Shown: positions 57,532 to 64,000 of the stretch, piece after piece
How positions within the stretch are numbered: the stretch's first letter is position 1
How the letters are laid out: each line of letters starts with the position of its first letter
From: Rotaria socialis
Taxonomy: Eukaryota > Rotifera > Eurotatoria > Philodinida > Philodinidae
DNA length: 64,000 bases
Reading direction: 5' to 3'
NCBI GenBank assembly: GCA_905331475.1
Contig: CAJNYU010003950.1
Span: 33,856 to 97,855 of the forward strand
Translations under genes and position numbers: made by a program
Notes under the pieces: model-generated
What the model was told of the DNA's origin: nothing
The model's input: only the letters and a program-made list of their open reading frames with translations
Databases searched by the model: none

Positions 57532-59893
57532 ATGCATAGTGTCACAAAATCTAATGAAAAAGCTGAATCTATCAACTCAACAATGCCTGCCAACAATAAA
57601 GAAAGATCAATGATGAGCAACCAAGGTCATTCATCAACATATCAATATTCTTTCCGAATTGTCATCAAAAATGAGGTTTGTCTATCATATTTACGATCTT
57701 GATTAATGCTCTCGTAGACCTCAGTTGTTTTCTAAGATAATCGACCGCTTAAGTTTACAACTCTGTCTAATTTGCTTCTATGAGAGAAGTTAGACTATTT
57801 CAAAAGTGCTGATTTTACAGTGTTATTTTGACATATCTTATATTTTTATTCGAACAAATTGAAATTCTAAATGTAACTTTCAACAATATTCAATCTACTA
57901 AATTTCTAGTCTGTTGATTTTTTTTCTGAAAATTTTTAATTATTCATGAAATGAAAATGCCGCGAATATATTTTTGCATACTTTATTTCATTAGATTTCA
58001 TCATCAACAACAACAGCATCTAAACCCGATGGTATTGAAAAGAAAAAGCTAAAGGTAATGTTTTATTTTTGTACCTCTATGGTTCACGTATGACTTCTCG
58101 TATTATACATATATATTTTTCTTGCTGATAAATTCTCATTAAATGTGATTCATTGAAAATTTTATTTTAACGAGCACAACATTTTCTTTTCTGTCATATC
58201 GAATTCCGATAGGAAAAAAATTCAGCAGGATTGCTCTGCAATACTCTTTTGAATAATATGATTTTTTTTGAACGAGTCAATCATGTTCAAACAAAAAATT
58301 GCTCGGCTTTATTCTTTTTCACATAAAGTTATTTTCATGTTAACACGTAATTGTGAAATTTCTCGATCTCCTGTTTTGTTTTTAAACTATATCAATGCTC
58401 ATCTTTTAGTCAATCGTTAACAAGTATTTGATCGTCGACTGTTTAAAAGGTTTAAAAATGTTGCCGAGTAACTCAATACAATGCATTGTGACGTCGCCTC
58501 CATATAATAAACTTGGTCTTCGAGAGGGTAGTTCATACAGTGGACAAATTGTCTATGATACGTATGACGATGATATGGACGAACATGAATATAAACGGTG
58601 GCAAATTGATCTTTTAAACGAGATCAATCGTATTCTTAAACCGAATGGTTCTCTTTTTTACAATCATAAAGATCGTCGTTATCGTCATCGGGATTATCCA
58701 CCAGAAGAATTTATCATACGGAGTGATTTGAATTTATACCAAACAATCATTTGGGATCGCAGTTGTACTGCAAATCAAAATGCAGCATATTTTCGGCCTA
58801 ATTCAGAAAAAATATTCTGGTTAACAAAATCGTCTAGATCAACTGTAACGGCTCCAACATTTTATCGTGATCGTTTACCGGAATGTTTTAAAAGCTCGAT
58901 TTGGCGAATTCCGCCGGATCGAAAAAATAAACACCCGGCACCATTTCCAGCACTACTTGCTGAAATTTGTATTTTAGCAACAACTGATAAAGGTAAACAT
59001 GAGGAATGCTCAATAAAAACTCGACTTTAGTAGCGAAAGAATTTGTTTTACTAATTGATAATCTATGTATTTAGGAGATCTTGTCCTGGACCCATTTGCT
59101 GGATCCGGTACAACGTTGATCGCTGCAGCTAATCTCAAACGATCGTTCCTCGGATTTGATATTAGTAAAAAATATCAAGCTATGTTCAAACATCGATTGG
59201 CTACGTCAAATTCTGATATAAATATGTGGAAAGAATTTTATGTGGTCGAAAAAATCATTGATAAAAGACTTCGCAACGGACATGTCGAATATCTTCTCAA
59301 ATGGAAAGGCTTTGATCATAATCAAAACACTGTAAGTGAAGAAGAGAAATACTGAAAATAGATGTCGCTTAGCAAGTGCAAAATTCGAATGACCTTTCTC
59401 GATCGAAAAAATGTTTCTAATTTTTGATTTAGTGGGAGAACGAACGAAATTTAGATTGTTCAGATTTGCTCAAACAATTTGAAACGTCGTCAAAGAAAAA
59501 CAAAAGAAATACATGTACCTCTTCGAATGAAAGATTTTCTACTAGGCTGCATTTAAATAAAGTAAGTGATTTGCTTATCATCTCATTTCACTAAATAGAA
59601 AAAACGTTAAATTTCTCTCATGTATCATCAATCGGATTATAATTTTTTAATACTCAACGATCGAGTCATTTTAAACTTCGATTCGTAATTCATTATTCTA
59701 TGATGAGAGATGCACTCAATGCAATTGTCTCTACATTGATACTAAATAAAATAAAAAAGACCAATAGAAACAAGAAAATATTTCTGATAAAATTGAGTAC
59801 CCATTTTTCATTTGAATAGCTAGACGTTCGGCCCAATGACTTTTATTTATTATTATTAATTTCTCTTAGGTAAATCATATTTTATTCATTTAG
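57532..59893 (+). CDS. N4CMT: Amino-methyltransferase-chromodomain fusion (N4CMT-like)
   Basis: Six exons, 57532-57675, 57995-58054, 58410-58992, 59075-59331, 59433-59561 and 59870-59893, all GT-AG, join without a stop into 1197 nt (398 aa). The N-terminal 68 residues are polar with no domain seen. The core is a beta-class permuted bacterial DNA amino-methyltransferase: catalytic motif IV TSPPYN at about residue 93, a variable target region, PAPFPALLAEICI, then the AdoMet motif I DPFAGSGTT at about 270. The chromodomain follows (FYVVEKIIDKR, EYLLKWKGF, then WENERNL encoded in the next exon), with the aromatic cage Tyr/Trp/Trp positions present. This matches N4CMT, the bdelloid cytosine-N4 methyltransferase of bacterial origin. 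The chromodomain presumably targets methylation to histone-marked chromatin. The final 24-nt exon is my choice; reading through the last donor would end nearby. Confidence 0.93.
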
Positions 59894-61747
59894 TCACGTG
59901 TTCACAAAATGAAGAAACATCGTCTACTTCATTGTACGAAGAAGAAATCAGCAAAATGAGAAAATTATTTATTTTACAGTTCATAAAATATGTTGGTGTT
60001 AAAAATTCTTGAATGATGAACATTCTTCTTGGTCTTTCACTTATTTAGTCATATTTGATTATTTCTCATCAGCTAAGATTGTTATGAGAAAATTTCTCAT
60101 AATGAAAATAGTATAAAATTCAAAAATCGTTTTTCTAACAAAACTATCTAAGAGATATGATTATGTTGGTGGTTGTGAAACTATATTTTCTTGATTTATA
60201 TCCAATTCATAATTTTATGTCTTTTTTTTATTTCTGATTATTCTTTCCCAAACAAACAAAATATGCGTTCTTTCTTTTGTCCATTATCTCCGTGCATGAT
60301 TTATCTACCGCAACAATCCATACCACTAATGTACGGTCATTTTGTTTGAAAATATAAGCGAATTACGTTAAAATATTCATCTAAATAATGAACTTCTAAT
60401 TTTTCGACTTTATTTTTATTGTAACCAAAATTTGAAATAAAAATATCCTCAAACAAGTTCAATTGAATAGTATCTTGTTTAAAAAAAAACTTTTTTCGTG
60501 ATGACTTATTAAATCATTCAATACGGTTCAGTGGTATTGCTTTATTTAAATCAATTTTTATCATCACCAGTTAAATGCAGAGTATAAGTCATTGAAATCT
60601 ATTCGAATAATATCTCACTTGATAGAATAGACTTCTCTATATGAAACTGAAGAAGCAGTCTTGTCTTCGACTAACACTTCATCATAGCAAGAACTCAAGT
60701 TCAAATATTATAATTTTTTGTACTCAAAGAAAAAAATGCATCGATGATGATTTTTCTTATTAAAAACTGACTTTAATAGACAATTCGCAACACGTGCAAA
60801 ATCATCTGGCTATACTAGCTCAAGAATGATTCATAAAATAATTATATTTATCCAGTCATTTGAATGCATTCAAGCTTTTCTATCAGTCAGAAATTTTCGT
60901 CTTCAAGCGCTTGCTGAATAGTACATTAATCATGTTAATTTAAAAATGATTGATGAGCAGCTCACACATTGATCTGGCTCTCTCTCGCTAGAGAAAAAAA
61001 TTGGACATGGTCAAAAAGACATAGCACGTAAATACTGCACATGCACAATGAGTTTTTAAACAGTCACATTCTCGTAAAAGACAAAAGTCAGTCATTCTGT
61101 GTTCTGTATCATTCTATGCTTTCGCAATAGCCGTACTGAGTGGTGACATAGAGAAAAGGATTGCACAATCTGAAACTTGCTGCAACTTAAATAGAAAGCA
61201 AATATTGAAGAGTAAAGACGAGCCGCGATCGATGATCAAACATAACTCAATGTCATGAGACTGAAGCATCACATTTGGCCCTTCGGGACCACGGTTGTCG
61301 ATCAAATTGACACTCGTCTTTTTCTTTTCTTTTTTTTTTTATAGAAATAAACATAGTAGCATAAAAATGTTTCGAATCAACTTTGAAAACATTTGAGTAT
61401 TGTCTATGTTGATCTTCTATAAAGCGAAGATCGATAGTACAAGCACACTTCAATTATCTCTTCAGATATATTTAGTTTTTTTATTCTAATTGAATGTAAA
61501 TGTTATTGATACGTTTTAATAGCTCTTTTTTGTATCAAGCGAATGTAAGTGCAAATACAATTAATAGATAAGCCAAGAAGCTTATTAATATGCATCAAAT
61601 TTAGATCTTCATAAAACAAAAACGATGTAAGGATAAGTAAATCATAAAAATTTCTTGATTATAAAGAGAAAATAAACTATATATAGCAATGATAAGAGTG
61701 CATAGATCGAAGCCATTCGAATACGATCTTGTTTGTTGAGGTTGATC
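59894..61747. other. AT-rich intergenic, no gene
   Basis: No domain, TIR or array recognised. Two short minus-strand ORFs at 61114-61453 lack support. Contains the methyltransferase terminator region. Confidence 0.4.
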
Positions 61748-62183
61748 TTATTGACCAGGAGGACGATAACCGGCGCCACCCCCAATACGTCCATCTCCGT
61801 TCATATCAAAGTGTGTTGCCTGTTCGATATTACCAATAAGACCTAAAAATCGTAAATAAAGAGCTCAAACAAAGGTGTACGTTATACATTTAGGAAAAGT
61901 AGACGAATTTAGAGTCGATATGAATATCGTTAATTCGCCAGTATTGTATATTCAAAAGAAATGACTAACCTCCACCGGGTGGAGGTCGATATCCTCCTAT
62001 GATTCCGTCATGATTTAAATCGAAATGACTCGATTGCTCAATTTGAGAAGTGATACCAGGACCACCGATTCGTCCATCCCCGTTCAAGTCCCAACCTATT
62101 TTCTCTTCGAGTTCTCTATTGATAAAATCTACAAGCAATTAAATGAGAGAATCTACAAGCCACCAATACAAAACTTACTCATG
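61748..62183 (-). CDS. Small EF-hand-loop protein
   Basis: Three exons: 62180-62183 (just ATGA), 61970-62128, 61748-61842, joining in frame into about 85 codons. Three calcium-loop-like units (DLNGDGRIGG, DLNHDGIIGG, DMNGDGRIGG), spaced about 25-30 residues, each with DxNxDGxI plus GG; between them run Gln/Glu/His/Phe helix-like stretches (EQSSHFD, EQATHFD). Pro/Gly tails (GGYRPPPGG, GYRPPGQ) end the two last units. The compact D-loop repeats resemble dockerin-like or EF-hand-like Ca binding, but without flanking full helices the fold is unclear. The four-base first exon is inferred from phase; a longer 5' exon could exist. Confidence 0.65.
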
Positions 62184-63320
62184 TTGTTTGCTTATAGTCT
62201 TTACAAAAAAAATAAGTATCTATCACCTGTACGCACACTAATGACGTCGTTAATAACGATGAATATTTTTTTTCTTCGCGTTACGATAGATAAATCACGA
62301 TGCAAAGATACGCATCAAATGGGCTTTTGCGTCGATGTATTTATTACTTTCGTGTAGTCGTCATTCATGCAAAGACTGATATTTTGAACGTGACTCATCG
62401 CTGGATACCTATTCAATAGAATTTTAAACATTGCATAGGGATCCTCGCGTTGATTTACTTACGAAAATTTCTCTACATAATTTATCTCCTCGATTAAGAC
62501 CAAAAAAAAAATATTCATCAATAAATACAAAGAAGTCGCATGGCAAAAACACTCCGTTAACCATTGAAGATAAATACAGTTTTTGGAAACAAAAGGAGAA
62601 ATATTACATTCTATTATCCAATCTTTCAACATACATTGATGATCCATCTTGTACATGAAGACTACGCATTTACATATAATCATCATAACATCTTGTTAAT
62701 CCATTAGTTTTATTTAATTGATGTATATAGTTCGAACTATACCGACATTTTTTTATTTGTTATCAAATAAAATATTCCAAAAATAGATTCACGTGCGATG
62801 ATTGGATTGCCATTCTTATCGTTCCAACTACCATATTTATTATTCAAGGGTGTCGGGTGGGTATCAATATAAATGGTATGATGGGAAAAGGAAGAAAGGA
62901 AAAATATCGAAAACAAAATTAATACACATGCAGATGGATAGAAATACTGAAAACGAGAGTATATTGAAGTACAAGTCTCCCTCACCCTCAATTCAATCTT
63001 ACATGCTCATGTTCATCTCATATTCTTGTTTTCGATATTTTTCCATCCATTCGGTTAGATTTTCTAAGTTTTACGATATAAAATATATAGTAGTCGAGAT
63101 TCTGTGAAAATTCAACAACATTTTAAGATTTTTCTTAAAATAGCTGTCGTTGTCGCACCTCCACCGCCATGGCGTCAGCGGTAGATGCATAGCAGCTCTC
63201 AGATCAAAGTTCAACTCAAATGAGCGAACGAACTGTTTGGACAGGCCAGACTAGATCCTAACAGTTCGTCAGATCGGAACTAAAAGTGAACTGTCGCGTT
63301 CCTAGTCAGCGGTACCACCA
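62184..63320. other. Intergenic, no gene confirmed
   Basis: Frames at 62431-62658 and 62802-63107 are open but show no domain or codon pattern. A GC-richer patch lies at about 63155-63180 (GCACCTCCACCGCCATGGCG). Confidence 0.35.
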
Positions 63321-63321
63321 T

Positions 63322-63438
63322 CATGGACGTCTTTGGTTTGTACTCAATTTTGCGCAAGAATGAAGTGAGAACTTTAACTATTGTATCCAACGGCCAGGAT
63401 GAAATTCATTTGACCCACAGTCAAATACCGGAATGGTA
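63322..63438 (+). CDS. Possible first exon of an unknown gene
   Basis: ATG at about 63322 opens MDVFGLYSILRKNEVRTLTI, and after about 39 codons a GTAACT donor follows PEW, so it may be the first exon of a gene leaving the window. Composition is ordinary. No downstream exon identified before 64000; low certainty. Confidence 0.3.
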
Positions 63439-64000
63439 ACTCGTTTTTCAAATCTCCAGAAATCGATAAAATGAATTTGGAAATGGAAAGGCATTGTGTT
63501 TCTTTTGCTTCTCTGTTAATTTTAATTTTTTACTAAAAATTTCTTACATTTAAATTTTAAATTTCTGTTTTTTTTGCTGACTACCTGTAAATGCAGAGCC
63601 GTGAAAATTGTTTCAATGTATTAACGAATAGCCTTTAACGCGTCGATGAAATAAAATTCTGCATTTATCTAATTATTTTAAATCAAGCATATTTAAATAA
63701 ATATATATATGATTTCATTTTCGACTGGGTAGATTGCTGAAAAGCAAAACGTCAAACTAGGCAGATTGAATCGGCCTGTTTTCAATGGAATTACCCACAC
63801 ACTACTATGAACCGAAATTATCATTATATATTGAGTTACTCAACTGGGTAAATTTGAATTTTGTGGAACTGACATATATTTTCGAAGAAAATAGTGAGTG
63901 TAAGTTGAATTGTTAGGTTTTTGCGGCTCCCCTGTACCCCACCCACCCCCCTCCATTACATACATAAAACATTAAAAAACTAACACTTCGGTGCACTAAT
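63439..64000. other. Window end, AT-rich then C-rich
   Basis: A C-rich patch (CCCCACCCACCCCCCTCC) at about 63936-63954 near the end. No gene recognised. Confidence 0.4.

Noticed and set aside
57532-59893. Bacterial contamination as source of the methyltransferase
   Set aside because: Five spliceosomal introns and a chromodomain in one reading frame, in a contig full of animal genes.

Overview
The window is eukaryotic, AT-rich and gene-dense. Introns are short (about 45-70 nt, GT-AG) and retroelements and DNA transposon relics sit between genes. The gene set points to a bdelloid rotifer (Adineta- or Rotaria-like): NHL-repeat protein, paralogous F-box proteins, WWE-ART and TPR-ART ADP-ribosyltransferase-like proteins, a FLYWCH/MULE relic, TGTGGG-type telomere-like motifs and, above all, a bacterial-type amino-methyltransferase fused to a chromodomain. 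The organism call is inference; no rRNA or mitochondrial marker is present.

Layout. 1-5160: a decayed Ty3-like LTR retrotransposon, entering from outside the window, with stops, a frameshift, a nested solo LTR (TSD CTAGG) and a nested MITE (TA TSD); it stops at a telomere-like fold-back. 5150-7700: a hypothetical ORF and two terminal-inverted-repeat elements. 7888-8802: NHL-repeat terminal exon (-). 10700-12325: FLYWCH/MULE transposase relic, then a hAT-type MITE. 13185-14959: F-box protein broken by one frameshift. 15407-15963: small membrane/coiled-coil protein (-). 16406-19381: SLC5/SGLT cotransporter (-) with 7-nt and 28-nt microexons. 19532-20533: YEATS4/GAS41-like reader (-). 21606-22076 and 23680-24284: a divergent pair of paralogous small membrane proteins around purine microsatellites. 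25548-26264: hypothetical (-). 26699-27313: SET-domain protein. 28050-30278: GH37 trehalase with a long palindromic MITE in its intron. 30830-32000: degenerate tandem repeats of about 93 bp. 32402-33487: WWE-ART protein (-). 35270-35928: secreted ChW-repeat protein of bacterial type. 37311-40112: two tandem RRM/coiled-coil genes (-). 41779-43460: hnRNP A/B-like gene (-). 43850-45524: ACBD5-like acyl-CoA-binding tail-anchored protein. 45764-46582: prefoldin subunit 3. 47000-49660: TPR-ART protein. 50309-51160: F-box pseudogene. 52498-55270: PGGHG/ATHL1-like GH65 glucosidase (-). 57532-59893: methyltransferase-chromodomain gene. 61748-62183: tiny EF-hand-loop protein (-). The rest is mostly AT-rich intergenic DNA.

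The highlight is 57532-59893. Six exons join in frame into about 398 codons: a beta-class amino-methyltransferase (TSPPYN before DPFAGSGTT) with a C-terminal chromodomain split by an intron. This is the architecture of N4CMT, the horizontally acquired cytosine-N4 methyltransferase reported from bdelloids, in which a bacterial DNA-writing enzyme was joined to a eukaryotic histone-mark reader. Other chromatin readers or writers nearby (YEATS, SET) are probably coincidental neighbours. Other likely foreign-origin genes are the trehalase, the ChW-repeat protein and possibly the SET protein.
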